From Geosiphon pyriformis (taxonomy: Eukaryota > Glomeromycota > Glomeromycetes > Archaeosporales > Geosiphonaceae), in assembly GCA_016748015.1 (NCBI GenBank), contig JAAOMT010000620.1, positions 727,322-791,321 on the forward strand: DNA of 64,000 bases, given 5' to 3'. Position numbers and translations under genes: made by a program. Shown here in pieces: positions 15,481 through 26,391 of this stretch (its first letter is position 1; each line of letters starts with the position of its first letter). A model generated the notes under the pieces. The model was not told the DNA's origin, ran no database searches, and worked only from the letters and a program-made list of their open reading frames with translations.

Positions 15481-16437
15481 CATTCATATTTTGTATCTTT
15501 GTTTTGTAGTTGGTTGAGTGGCTGCGCTATCTTGGAAAAGTTCTTGATAAAACATTGATAGTAGCTGGCAAATCCCAAGAATGATTTTAGTTCTGTTATA
15601 TTGGTCAGCACTGGAAAGTTCTTTATTATCTCTATTTTCTCTGAATCTGTTTTGATGCCATCTTTGCTGACTATGTGTCCTAAGAATTTTGCCAAAGAAG
15701 CACTTTGTTGCATTTAACTTTAGTTCTGCTTTTCTTAATCTTTCGAACACTTGTTGAAGATGATGAAGATAATCATCAAATGTTTTTGAGAATACATTGA
15801 TGTCGTCCAAGTATACAACTACTGATTTCCACAATAAGCCAGTATAAACAATTTTCATTAGCCATTGGAAAGTTGCTGGGGCATTGGTTAAGCCAAATGG
15901 CATCACTTCAAATTCGAAATTCCCTTCTCTAGTAGTAAATGCCATCTTCTTTTTGTTGGCTGAATTCATGGCTACTTGCCAGTAACCACTGTCCAAATCT
16001 AATGTTGAGAACCATTTGTTCCCACTGAAAGCATCGAATAATTTCTGTATTTGTGGAGTTGGATAACTGTCTCCACGAGTTACACTATTGAGTTTTCTGT
16101 AGTCTACACAAAACCGGATTTTTCCATTCTTCTTATGGATGAGTACCACTGGTGACAACCATGAGCTCATTAATAGTTGAATTAGCCCATTGTCAAGCAT
16201 TCTGTTTATCTCTTGATGAATAATTTTATGGCTGGCTGGCAGCACTTTGTATGCTCTTTGTTTGATTGGCATTGCATCTCCAGTCTTGATCTGATGCTGG
16301 ATAATATCAGTTCGGCCAAACTCATTTTCGCTGGCAAAAATGTCATTGAAATTGTTGATTAACATCTTAAGCTGCATACATTGGAGTGGATCTAAGTTTC
16401 CCATATTCATTTGTTCCAATTGTTCTGGTTGGAGCAA
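15429..16437 (-). pseudogene. G2 copy A reverse transcriptase (one frameshift)
   Basis: RNA-directed DNA polymerase domain of the G2 polyprotein. From 16437: a short linker (LEQMNMGNLDPLQ), then RT blocks HKKNGKIRFCVDYRKLN, STLDLDSGYWQVAM, FEVMPFGLTNAPATFQ and the active-site box VVVYLDDINVFS with both aspartates. The frame shifts near 15715, after NATKCFFGK, and resumes as FLGHIVSKDGIKTD to 15429. The order of blocks and FGLTNAPATF are typical of Ty3/gypsy. A single-base indel separates the two frames, so it is either recently broken or an assembly error. dUTPase is directly upstream. Confidence 0.88.
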
Positions 16438-16449
16438 ATAACATTCATC

Positions 16450-17778
16450 TCATCTATAGATTGTTTGTGATGTAATGTCAACATATCTACAAAGTTGTGG
16501 AAAGTTTGGAATGGAGTTTGGTGGTTGGTCTTCTATTTCTGTGGTTATATATCCAATGGTGGTTCCTTCTGGTATGTTGATGACATTACCAGTGTTGTTG
16601 TAGATGAGAATTTTTATGCTGCTATAGCTTTTGGCTGGTATGTGGAGATTGATCAACCCAATTTCTCCTGATGCACAAAGGTTTGCTTCAACTTCAAAAA
16701 TTTGTCCTTGCTCTTTTTCTTTTCTTCCTATTGTTAGCATGTACTGGCTATATGATGGAATAGAAATAGCTTGACCAGTTGAGATAATTTCTCTTTGGCC
16801 AACAATTTCTTCTTCTGTCATATTAACTGGTACATTTATTCTATCTGTTGATCCGAATTTCTGTATTTTTCTCGCTGTTATTCCTAATTTCTTTCTCTTT
16901 CCCACTGATACTAACTGAGCTACTCTAACCAAAGACAGAAATATTGTCTGTGCTATCTTTTCATTGGGCTTTATTATATAGGCCTTTTCTGAGTCATTTT
17001 GTAGCATAATGATGATATTTCCTACATATCCTGTGTCAATTATTCTTCCTCTTATATTGATCCCTCTTTTCACTAAACTACTCCTAGATGCTAATTGAAC
17101 TATTGTTGTTGCTGGAATTTCTAGTGCTATTTTCAGATCAATGCAGATGCGTGAATGCAGTTCCAATTTGATGGGATCTTTTTCTGGATATCTCAGATCA
17201 AACCCTGTGTTCGTACCATGCACACATTTTGGCATAATACCCTCCCCATTGTTACTATACCATTTCAACTCTTGTTCCTTGGAGAGATCTGGTAGTGCAA
17301 TGTATTGTTCATGGTTTAAATTGGAGTTTAAATCTGAGTTGGAATCATTTTTGTTGTCATTGCCATTTTGAACAGAGCTGAAACCGATGTTTTCGTCATC
17401 ATTGTCGGAGTCTGGATTGCAATTGATCAGCAATTCTGATTCCGATGCACAGCTGCTGATTGGTTCCTCTTCTTCAGGGATTGAGTAGATCATGCGTGGT
17501 GGTGGATTGTAAAGGAGGTTATAATCATCACAATATTCAAAGTCACTGGGAATTAAACAATGGCGACACAGTCTTGTATTCAACTGTGCTAGCTGTTGTT
17601 TTTGCTCTTCTCTAGTGGGTGCCAAGTTTTGGTAGTGTTCATGGAACTCTTCGGGTTCCAGAGAATTTATGGCTGGCTCTGCATTCCAGTCAAGCTTGAT
17701 GGGTTCTGGTGTGTTTTTGATTTCTCTGATCTCTTTGGATGTCATTTCTTCTATTTTGGTAATTGCCATTTTCCACAA
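16450..17778 (-). CDS. dUTPase domain segment of G2 copy A polyprotein (442 aa open)
   Basis: Open stretch of the pol frame between the Cys-rich module and RT. Residues 1-90 are a helical linker with CRHC and acidic/Ser-Asn-rich sequence. A trimeric-type dUTPase covers about 175-320: motif 1 NTGFDLRYP (usual DAGxDL altered), motif 2 ASRSSLVKRGI, motif 3 GRIIDTGYVGNI with the catalytic Asp, motif 4 NEKIAQTIF, motif 5 IQKFGSTDRI (Gly changed). dUTPase hydrolyses dUTP to dUMP and pyrophosphate, limiting uracil in cDNA. Residues 325-430 are a beta-rich spacer ending IPEGTTIGYITTE that is also in copy B. The changes in motifs 1 and 5 make activity doubtful. An in-frame TAA separates it from the upstream module. 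Confidence 0.88.
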   Translation of the reverse strand: MWKMAITKIEEMTSKEIREIKNTPEPIKLDWNAEPAINSLEPEEFHEHYQNLAPTREEQKQQLAQLNTRLCRHCLIPSDFEYCDDYNLLYNPPPRMIYSIPEEEEPISSCASESELLINCNPDSDNDDENIGFSSVQNGNDNKNDSNSDLNSNLNHEQYIALPDLSKEQELKWYSNNGEGIMPKCVHGTNTGFDLRYPEKDPIKLELHSRICIDLKIALEIPATTIVQLASRSSLVKRGINIRGRIIDTGYVGNIIIMLQNDSEKAYIIKPNEKIAQTIFLSLVRVAQLVSVGKRKKLGITARKIQKFGSTDRINVPVNMTEEEIVGQREIISTGQAISIPSYSQYMLTIGRKEKEQGQIFEVEANLCASGEIGLINLHIPAKSYSSIKILIYNNTGNVINIPEGTTIGYITTEIEDQPPNSIPNFPQLCRYVDITSQTIYR

Positions 17779-17812
17779 TTCATTGTTGTTATGTGGACAA
17801 CTGTTCAGTTAC

Positions 17813-18615
17813 TGCATGGCTCTTCTCCAGGCCACTTCTATTGGAGTTCTTTTCCTTACCCAGTCACTTATTAAAATTGTGTATTGACACGACACGTCAC
17901 ATGTTCCTCCACATCCTGGGATGTTGTTCCATATCCCTTCATTTAGTAGGGTCTTCCCACAAGTGAGACAAGATTGGTTATCCCATTTTTCTTGCCTCTT
18001 TGGTCGTCCAAAGCATTCGAGTAAGCATGGATGACAGTAAAACTTTGTTGCGGTATGGTATTCCTCATCGTTGCCACAGCATGTGCCTATTGATGACAGT
18101 TTCTTACTGCAATCAACGCATACCAGTCTTGGCCATCAATAATTGGATTGTTGTGGAGTGTGGTAGGTGTAGAAATTATAACTGTTGGTTGTTGGTGGCA
18201 TTCCTTCTTTCTTTTCTTTTCCTTTTCTCTTATCTTTGTTCCATTTCTGACTTAAGACTTCTTCTTGTTTGTTATCGGTCCAAGTCGGATCATTGGTTTC
18301 CCAGATAAGTTTCTCTCTTTGTTTTCCCTTGGGATTGTTGTTCCATGATAGTATTGGTAGTAGCTCATAGTGGTCTTTGTTGTTGGTCCCAGCATCAATA
18401 GTGGTTTCACAGGTAGGTTTTTTTCCTTGCTCCTCTTTTTCATTGTTATTGTCGTCCCAGGTGAGTATTGGCAACAGCTTGTTGTAGTTAGTGTCAGCCC
18501 ACGAGACTTGGTATGCTTCTCAGGTAGGTTTTTTTTTTCTTTTCCAGTTCGATCAATAGTTTCTCTCTTGGAGGAGTCTTGAAATGGCCACACGTGGCCG
18601 GTACACATATGTGTT
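17813..18615 (-). pseudogene. G2 copy A linker: acidic/Lys repeats and 8-cysteine zinc-ribbon-like module
   Basis: Same frame as the dUTPase, upstream. About 18480-18140 encodes two imperfect repeats (LPILTWDDNNNEKEEQGKK, LPILSWNNNPKGKQREK) and a Lys/Glu-rich tract. After a TAA, 18130-17813 encodes the module LVCVDCSKKLSSIGTCCG ... YCHPCLLECFGRPKR ... SCLTCGKTLLNEGIWN ... TCDVSCQYTILISDWV. Four cysteine pairs (CxxC three times, then CxxxC) suggest two zinc sites. G3 has the same four pairs at 55150-55380; copy B has lost several Cys. Not a standard gypsy domain as far as I know; a role in nucleic-acid or protein binding is inference. Confidence 0.7.
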
Positions 18616-18619
18616 GGCT

Positions 18620-19312
18620 CTAATATGTTAGCTGGAGTTCCTGGGTGTTCCAGTCTAACATTGTGTTGACTTTGGATAGCCAGTCATTACCAACGAGAGC
18701 TTGGTATTGAATGGTTTTCATTACTAGAACTTTAATGGGAGTCACAATACCATTGACTTTGAAAGAGAAGTTGTCGATTTCACTGATTGGCATTTTGGTC
18801 ACTCCATCAGCTGTGATGATTCTGGCGCTGGCGGCTCAATTAACTCGGTGACCTAATTGATCCATGAGTTGTCGTGTGATGATACTGCCTGCTGAACCAC
18901 TATTGAGAATCAATTTGATGGATTGACTATCAACCTTAGCATTTGTGTATATCGTGGTAATGGGTTTTTCATCAAGAATGACTTTACTAAATAATGGTAT
19001 ACTTAACGGTTTTTTGATCTCAAATGGGAAAATGGCAGCTAGTAATTTGTTATTGATAACTGTTGCTGGTAGAATATTGCTGGTAAGTGTTTGTTGTTTT
19101 TGGGTGGATTCCTGGTTGCTAATTAAGGCGTCTTCTGGGGTAATCAGGAGACTTAAATAGTGTTGAAAAGTCAGGTTTTGGGTGGCGCCTGTACCCGAAT
19201 TCCGAAAACGGGGTCCTAAGCTCTGGTGAGAGGAGCTGGGGACTGGTTGATGAACAACTATCGCCAATTTCCAATTTTGAGCAATTCTGGGTCTTGGGTT
19301 TCCTGATGTCAT
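18620..19312 (-). pseudogene. G2 copy A retropepsin-like protease
   Basis: Aspartic protease that would cleave the polyprotein. The active-site region reads IKLILNSGSAGSIITRQL, where family members carry LDSG; copy B still has LILDSGSAGSIIT. So the catalytic Asp is changed to Asn, a single G-to-A change. Downstream are the usual strands ADGVTKMPISEIDNFSF and VKTIQYQALVGNDWL, the latter with conserved GNDWL. A TAA near 18838 splits the domain. Confidence 0.75.
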
Positions 19313-21361
19313 TATAGTTGAGTGTTGAAGTGGTGTTTGGATTGATAGTTGAGACCGATAAATTATTTGGGACTGTGGCTGATAAATTACTGGAGGCTGC
19401 TGTTGATAAATTGTTGGAGACTGCTGTTAATAAATTGAAGATTGATATACTGGTGGTTGATAGATTGGTTGCTGTGTTATTGACAGGTAAGTATTTTGAT
19501 ATTGGTCTTGATCTTGATTCGGATAACAATTCAGAGTTTGGAACCGGCGATCAGAATTTTTGTATTGATTTCCTGATTGTTGGTTGCTATAAGTATGGCA
19601 ATTAACTCGAATATGGCCTTGTTTACCACAGTTGTGGCAGGCACATGTTTCCAGCTGTCATGGTAGACTAGATGCAGTCAAGGATGATGACCATGATTGA
19701 TTTTGGAAGCAATTCGCGTTTTCTGAATTATGACATCGTTGTGGTGTTTGATATATGGTGCAATTGTCAGCTAAGTATCCCTCTAGTTTCTGATTAATTG
19801 ACTCACTGAATTGTTTCAGTTTGGAGTCCAATTCAGATGATCTATTCATTACTAGGTTTACTGCTTAAATGTGGTTGGCTTCTAACTCAGCTGCTTCAAA
19901 ATCTCTGGCATGTATAACTGTGGTAAGGAGGTTAACTGGATACATTGGGCATACTCGCTGGAGGAGATTACTGCACAAACCTCTAATAAACTGATTTAAA
20001 ATCTGTGGCACTGTAAAATAGTCAGCTTGAATTGCTTGGATCTGGTGTAGGTTTCTATGAAAGTGTCTCAGGTAAGTGGTGACTGCTTCAGTATCTCCTT
20101 GTTTGATGGTGGTAAAAAGGTTGGCTAATTTGTTGATACTATTATTGTTGCTGAAATATCTTACGAATTCCATCTTGAAGTCGTTGAAGTTTTGGGGTTT
20201 AACAGCTAGACTTTGATACCATGCATTCGTGGTGTCTTTTAGAAAGTATGGGATGGCTTGAAGTGCTCGGGCATCATTCCATCCGTTCACAGTGATGGCT
20301 TTCTCTACATCATTCAGCCATACTTGTGCGTCGTCTTCTTTGCCAGTAAAGTTGTCAAGTTTTGTAATTGGTACATAGGTCATTGAATCTAAGTTGGGTT
20401 GTTGTGGTGGCTGTTGAAATGGTTGTTGTTGTACTGGTTGTTGGGGTGGTAGTTGAAATGGCTGTTGTATGGGTTCAGCTACTGAATTAATCAGCAGTTG
20501 ATCGATAACAATTACCGGAGGTAAGTTTTGCTGATTATTTAATTTGGAGTTTGGATTGTTCTGTCTTTGATGATTCAGGGTTTCGATTTCCAAATTTTCT
20601 AGATTTAGACTTTGCTGAGCTTGAAAATTTGGGGTTTCAACTTCCGGATTTTCAGTGATCAGGTTTTGGTAAGTAAATTCTTGATTTTCCAATTCTTTTT
20701 TCTCTTTTTCTTCAGATAGTTCCCACAAGGTAGCAATTCCAAAGTCTGGTTGAGGTGGCGGTGATCAAATTCCTGATGGAGTTGGTGATCATGATTTAAA
20801 TCTTTCAAAATACACTCCATATGGCCCTAGTAAATTTTCTTTCCATTGTTTGCTTTGGAACTGGAATCTTTCAACTGTTAATGTTGCATTTGAGGTGGAT
20901 GCATCTGCTAATAAGATGTTGATAGCACTTCCAAGTATGTAGTAATATGATGGAGTGGTTGGTAATTCTACTCTGTGCTTCTTCCAACTAGGTAACTGTA
21001 TTCCTTTTGGTGTTGCTGCTGGTGTTTGTATTCTTCCTTTATCTTTGTCTGTGTAGGTAATAGGAAATTGTTGTTGAGTGTATCTTTCAATAGTCTGGTT
21101 GATTTTTCTGATTATTGGTGCAAAACTATAGTTCCTTGGTAAGTTGGTGTGTTGAAATAATTCTGTGTAAAAGTTTTCTCTTGCTGCTTCAATGTTAACT
21201 GTTCCTCCTAAGCATTCAGTAATTCTGTCATTGACGTAAAAGTTGAAGGCTGATTTGGCTGGATAATGATTACTGTTTAATCCTAATTGTTAACTGTATT
21301 GTTGAAACAAAGATTTTGTGAATCCTAAATGGTTTGCTCCTATATTTTCTAATTCTGCCAT
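19313..21361 (-). pseudogene. G2 copy A gag
   Basis: Structural protein of the virus-like particle. It starts at ATG 21361 (MAELENIGANHLGF), about 55 bases inside the 5-prime LTR/PBS. A Gln/Pro-rich middle (about 20470-20390) precedes the capsid-like region (WLNDVEKAITVNGW ... TNAWYQSL ... QFIRGLC), typical of gypsy gag. A CCHC knuckle CHNCGKQGHIRVNC lies at about 19645-19605, followed by a Gln/Tyr-rich tail leading into protease. A few stops interrupt it (for example at 19863, 19658 and 20765). Copy B has the same order from 32842. Confidence 0.8.
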
Positions 21362-21402
21362 GTTTAGATTTGGGTTGGTGCTGGTTTTTTGTAGAATTAT
21401 AT

Positions 21403-21418
21403 CTTACAGAGAGCACCA
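21403..21418 (-). promoter_or_regulatory. G2 copy A primer-binding site
   Basis: Two bases inside the 5-prime LTR the minus strand reads TGGTGCTCTCTGTAAG. TGG at the start fits pairing with a tRNA CCA end. G1, G2 and G3 all begin TGGTGCTCT here. I cannot assign the tRNA. Confidence 0.65.
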
Positions 21419-21420
21419 AA

Positions 21421-22219
21421 TGTTACAGGGGATTATTTCTGCTGTTGAAGTAAATAACAACCTGTAACTTGGTGTTCGTGAAGCTACTTCTGTTGATGAG
21501 ATTCTGCGAGCATTGTATCTGAAGGTTTTGATGAAGTCTTTTATATAATGAACAGAGATTCAATAGTTGTTTTATCCATAATTTCCTAAACTCGCAAGTC
21601 TGTCAATTTTTTTCTCGGCTTGGTGGCTGGCAATCCTTTAGTAAGTAATCTGTATCTCCTGTATGTGTCCTACCCTCTCGCAGGGGTCTTTTACCAGGCA
21701 ATCCTTGATGTCAGTAATCAGCGCTTTTCAATCAATGGGTTAGTGCACAATAATAAAAAATTAAAATAAAGAAAAATAAGAGAAAGAAAAGAAATAAGCC
21801 AAGGCAATTTGCAAATTAGTATCCCATCAATAGCCATGATCAAGAGCTATTGTTCCAGTATGGTTAAGTATTACTTATTATCAACATGAAGTGTTGATAG
21901 TGGAGAGTGGATTGAGATATGGAATAATTATTTATTTGATAATTTTTGTTGCTAGGCTAAGGATTCTGTGGTATCAATTCTGTCTTTTCTGTTTCTAATA
22001 CTACCACTATATATACATAATTGAGATTCCTCAATTCCTTGATTTTTCACGACAAGAATCCTGGAATTTCTGGAATCCTGCAATTTCTTGTCAGAGAATC
22101 CTGAAATTCCTGGAATCCTGCAATTCCTGAGAGGAATCTTGGAATTCTACATTTACTACGCTTACTTCTAATTGGCTAATAATTATGCTAATATATTTCC
22201 TATATTTCTATGAATAACA
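21421..22219 (-). repeat. G2 copy A, 5-prime LTR
   Basis: 799 bp, TGTTACAGG to ATAACA; pair of 11798-12596. The sense promoter should lie here; the TATA-like TATATATAC recurs at about 22009-22017. Followed by target duplication CCAT and then the interrupted G1 RT. Confidence 0.88.
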
Positions 22220-22223
22220 CCAT

Positions 22224-24026
22224 TATGTCATCTAAATAGACTAGAACAAAGTTTTCCTTGACTGATTCAAATACTTTATCTATTAAGCATTAAAAGGTGG
22301 GAGGGGCGTTGATGAGACCAAAAGGCATAACTGTGAATTCATAGGTGCCATACTTGGTGATGAAGACAGTTTTCTTTCTACTTTCTGGATCCATCTCTAC
22401 TTGCCAGAATCTAGCAGTTAAGTCAATGGTTAAGAAGAAAGCAGCATTTTTGAATTGGTCTAACATTGCATCAATCTTGGGAAGTGGGTACATGTTTTTT
22501 TCAGTAATGGCATTTAATTGGCAGTAGTCAACACAGAAGCATAGTGTTCCACCTTTCTTAGATACCACTACAACTGGGAAAACCCATTCACTCTTGGTTT
22601 CTTGTATGAATCCAAGTTTTTTTATCTGGTTTATCTCTTTCTTGATAAACTCATTATTGTGCTGATTGGATTGATAAGGCTTCAAATGGATGGATCGAGT
22701 TTCTTTAGTGGTGATGGTGTATTGTATCACATGGGTACATCCAGAGGTATTACCTTCTTTGGAGATAACTGGGCTATTTCTAGCCAGCAAAATTTCAATG
22801 TCTATTTTTCTTTCTTTTGGGGAGGGTTTTTTTTGTTTTACAGCCAGTGATTGAATCTCAAGTGGTTCATTCTCAAAGGACTTCTGTACTTCTTTCAATT
22901 TTTCTCTGGGTATCAAACTGATTGGTTTTCAATCTCTGTAATAGATCAGGCATAATTTGCATTCATCGCTTAGAGAATACAAGGGTTTGTTGTACCAACA
23001 CCAGGCACAAGGACCATGCCACCAAAAACTGTATTTGGCTTTCTTGCCAGGTTTTTTTTCAAAGGTTCTTCTAAGAATATCATAATAAGGCCAGCAGATC
23101 AGCTTGCCATTTACAATAATTTCTTCTTTGTCTGCTTTAACATTATCCAGTGGTTTGTCATTGCTGATGAAGGTGGTATAGGTGAGTTCAGCAGTTTCTT
23201 CTTGCTCTTTTTGTTCTTCTTCTTCATTGCTCTCTTCATCATCTGATTCATCTAATTGTTCTTCTTCTTGGTTTTGTTTGAGTACTGGGGAAGTTGTCCA
23301 ATGGCGACACTTAACCACAATGGGTTTCTCACTACATCTGATGGTTAATTCACAAAGTTTATAATTAAGCAAAGCTTTTGCTTTCTTGAGCCATTCATTG
23401 CCAACAATAATGGTGTATTCCTTGGCTTCAGAAACTTCCATGTCAGTTTCAATGCTAATTCCATTGATGTGGACAGGAACAGCTTTGGCAATACCCAGTT
23501 CTTTTTTTTTGTTACTATGTACGTTGGTCATTGATCTGGTAGAAGATTCATCAATCTTTCTACCAATTGCTTCCAAGAAGTGTTTGGCAATGACACTAAC
23601 AGATGATCTACTGTCCAGAATTAAGTCAATAAAGTATCCAGCCACTTGGGCTTTACAAATCAGAGGGGTGATATTGCTGTTGTCAGCAAGTCCAGCTTGG
23701 CGAGGGTGCTTGTTGGTTTTTGGTGTCTTCTTCTTTGGGATCAAGGATTTGCGAAGATCCTTTCTGAACTGTGGGTGGGTCATTAATTGGTCAAAGGTAA
23801 TATGTGCTGGGGTTTCCATGAGATCTTTGACAATGGAATAGGGTCCAGATTTTTGTACAATTTCTGGGAGTTCCAACTTTGGAGGATTCTTAAAAACTTT
23901 AGCCTTTGGTGGCTCATTGTTATCAGTGGCAGAAGTTGAGGCTTTGTTAGGGTCTAGAACGAAATCAATTTTGGTTTTCTTTTTCTTTCTGGTTGGTTCT
24001 GAGGTGTTGATTGCTAGTTTATCCAT
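22224..24026 (-). pseudogene. G1 copy 1 pol, 5-prime part: protease-like, Cys-rich strip, RT fingers/palm
   Basis: From 24026: a basic N-terminus, then retropepsin-like FIDLILDSRSSVSVIAKHFL, where the expected D-S-G is D-S-R, and IIVGNEWLKKAKALLNY. An acidic Glu-rich tract follows (about 23290-23180). Then a short zinc-ribbon-like strip, GPCAWC ... DECKLC (about 22990-22935), and after a TAA near 22927 the RT: KPISLIPREKL, VVVVSKKGGTLCFCVDYCQL, FLTIDLTARFWQVEMDP, FTVMPFGLINAPPTF and, past a stop, FVLVYLDDIMV at the junction with G2 copy A (22224). The rest of RT resumes at 11797. No dUTPase in this family. Stops and D-S-R make it doubtful that the product works. Confidence 0.82.
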
Positions 24027-25659
24027 GTCATGGTCATCATCAGTTAAGTTAAAAGTGTAAAAGGGGTTTTCTTCTGGTTGGCTTGCACTCTCATCCTTTG
24101 GAGGTGTGCCTACCAGTTTAAAGGCTGATAAACAGTGGCTTCAATTAGGGGATTCTCTCCAAAGAAATTGATGTTGGCATGATTGGGTCTTTGATTAGGA
24201 ACATTGTTATTGGGTCAGTTGTTTTGGTTGTTATTGTTTTTGGGAGCTGGAGGAGGCAGTGGAGGATTGTTGCAATCTCTGAAGAAATGTCCAGTTAATC
24301 CACATCTATAACACACAGAAGGGCCACAATTTGCTGTTTTTGGTAAGGGAGTTGCTAGGGCTAATTAAAACGGTTTTCAAATCTGGGTTTTTGTGATTGC
24401 TAATTATCTCTGACTGCTTGGGCTAATGGTTCTAATAGCCGAGCAAGATTTGCTGTAAGTCTATCTATTAATTGTTCATTTGGATCTTGTGTCTGGGCAG
24501 CAAAAGAAGTAATGGCCATTTGAGGAGTAAGAGCCATAACAGGAGCAGGAGCAAAAACTGGAAGTGTGGATCCCAAATGCATTCTTTGATTGTCTTCAAT
24601 TCTTTGGGCGAGTTCAATGGCCATATCTATGGTGAAATTATTTTTTAAAGCCAAGAGAGGCCAAAGAGCATACAATAAATTAGTTCTCAATCCTTTTGTG
24701 AAGGAGTGGATCTTTTGCTCTTCAGTTCAGTTTCTACCAGAGTCTACATGCTTGATGAGTTTTCTGATTGCTTTGGCATATTTGGTCACAATTTCACCAG
24801 AACCTTGAGTTTTTCTTTCTAATTCCATATGCTATTTGGATATTAAGATGGGGGTTCTGAATTTGTTTTCAAATTGGGTAGTGAAAGAGGTGTTGTTTTC
24901 TCCAATATTTGCTGGGGTCCATCTAACAATTCTTTGTTGAGCACCAGCATTGGTTTTTTGTGAAAACCAAGTAGCAGAGGAGCCTTGGAAGTAGCCACCA
25001 ACAATTTGAAACTTGTACTCATCATCATATTGGTTGGCTGTAGCAGCTCTCTCAAAGTCATCCAACCATTCAATTGGATCTTAGGCATTACCTCTGAATA
25101 ATAGTAATGGGGTGTTGTTTCTTCGCCCTAAAACAGTCTGTATACCTTGGAGAGCAATCAGAATGTTTTGTTGTAGAGGGTCTTGAGCCATTGGTTCAGG
25201 TGTAACTGTTTGTGTGGAGTGTTCTGATTTACTTGAAAAGAGATCAAAAACAGGAGCAGTTTGATAGCTTTCTTCTTCTGTTTCAAGAAAAGTTTCTGTT
25301 GATTAATGGGCAGCAATCCAAATATGGATTTGATGATTCAAATATTCAAAATCAGGGGGCTGTTGTTCAAAAGTTGCAAAATATAAAAGCTGATTGATAC
25401 TGTTGTTTCTTCCTTCAAAGTCATCTTCAAAATAAGCTTGGTCAAAGTAATAGATTGTATAAGCTATATAGGTTTCAGCTGAATGCTTATTCAAGAATCA
25501 GTTTCAAAAGTCTTGGAATTGTCTGCTGGATTGTTTTTTAATGGGAAAGCAAATCAAGTAGAAGGGCAAAGAATTGAGTTCAATAAAGTCTAGATTGTTT
25601 TTGTTGTGTGCTTTAAAGTGTTCTTCTGATTGTTGTGGCAGGTATGAGTAATCATTCAT
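24027..25659 (-). pseudogene. G1 copy 1 gag
   Basis: Starts at ATG 25659 (MNDYSYLPQQSEEHFKAHN). Capsid-like part: LLLFRGNA, DPIEWLDDFERAATANQ, GSSATWFSQ, HSFTKGLRTNLLYALWPL, typical of gypsy gag. A CCHC knuckle CYRCGLTGHFFRDC lies at about 24310-24270 next to a Pro-rich patch, then a spacer to the protease. Interrupted by stops near 25504, 25302, 25083, 24834, 24728 and 24399. The same layout is at 60700-62262 in G1 copy 2. Confidence 0.78.
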
Positions 25660-25711
25660 ACAATAGGAAACAAAGTGGATTTTGACAACTTTACAGGGAG
25701 CACTACTTTTA

Positions 25712-26391
25712 TGTTATGGATTGGAGTAACAAGCTAATGGATAGCAAGGGAGAACAAGATTGTAGGGTGATGGAAATAATCAAATGAGAATTCAACTTTA
25801 AAGAGCGAATTGAATGAGTATGGATTCAATGTGCAAGATCAGTCTCATAAAATATCTCAGTCGCTATTTTTTTCAAAGATAACAAGAGAATCTGAAGATA
25901 GAGAGATAGTCTGTACTGTCAACAATTGATCACCACTGGTATAATTCTATGCCTCACGTCGGCACTCTTAGAATTCAATATCAGGTATCAACTTGTGCTT
26001 TTCAGTCACATTTATTCAAATAATCTTCAAATGCTACAATTATATACGTTAGGAAAAGACCAACAAGTAATCTTTTATCCTAAGATGTTTGGATACTTAA
26101 AGATAGGGAAAGGGAAATTTAATGATAAGAGAGTGATTAAGATGAAAGTTGTTATTTTTATTTATTTGATTCTTGTCTGAGAGATGATTTTCTACAGCTA
26201 AGAGACTTATTGCTTATATAGCTATTGAAAGTGGTCAACAACCAGGTCAACAACTAGGTCAATGATCAGGTCAATGGTCAGGTCATTGATCAGGTCAATG
26301 ATTACTATCTAAAAATAGAGTGGCTAATTATATGACATCAGTGGCTAATACATGTGATAATTAATAAAAATTATGGGTTTCAACTATAACA
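25712..26391 (-). repeat. G1 copy 1, 5-prime LTR
   Basis: TGTTATGG ... ATAACA, 680 bp, against 667 bp for its partner; the 13-bp difference is about one extra 12-bp unit (six at 26233-26304). The PBS beside it (25694-25705, minus) reads TAGTGCTCCCTG, a decayed form of TGGTGCTCTCTG in copy 2. The right flank is another, inverted G1 fragment. Confidence 0.83.

Larger units (their letters stand above)
11798..22219 (-). mobile_element. Ty3/gypsy element G2, copy A (dUTPase-bearing)
   Basis: Complete LTR element in minus orientation, 10.4 kb, inserted in G1 copy 1. LTRs 11798-12596 and 21421-22219, both 799 bp. Four-base target duplication CCAT (11794-11797 and 22220-22223). Order: gag, protease, acidic/Lys repeats, Cys-rich module, dUTPase, RT, RNase H, integrase, extra ORF. 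The two LTRs differ at 11 sites in the first roughly 125 bp, all transitions. RT YLDD and the integrase D, D, E residues survive, but stops occur in gag, linker and RNase H. Length is inflated by a 261-bp duplication around an N gap. Confidence 0.9.
8294..26391 (-). mobile_element. Ty3/gypsy element G1, copy 1, interrupted by G2 copy A
   Basis: LTR-bounded retrotransposon in minus orientation: 3-prime LTR 8294-8960, 5-prime LTR 25712-26391. Without the nested G2 element (11798-22219) it is about 7.7 kb. Order on its own strand: PBS, gag with CCHC knuckle, protease-like domain, Cys-rich module, RT, RNase H, integrase, extra 3-prime ORF, polypurine tract, LTR. RT-RNaseH-integrase order places it in Ty3/gypsy. 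The bases flanking the two ends differ (ATAC left, CTAG right), so there is no target-site duplication and at least one end has been exchanged. Several frames contain stops, so it is probably not autonomous. Confidence 0.85.

Noticed and set aside
22929-23841. Plus-strand frames opposite the G1 protease region (for example 23386-23841)
   Set aside because: The minus strand carries the conserved protease and linker blocks seen in other G1 copies; the plus frames are shadows.
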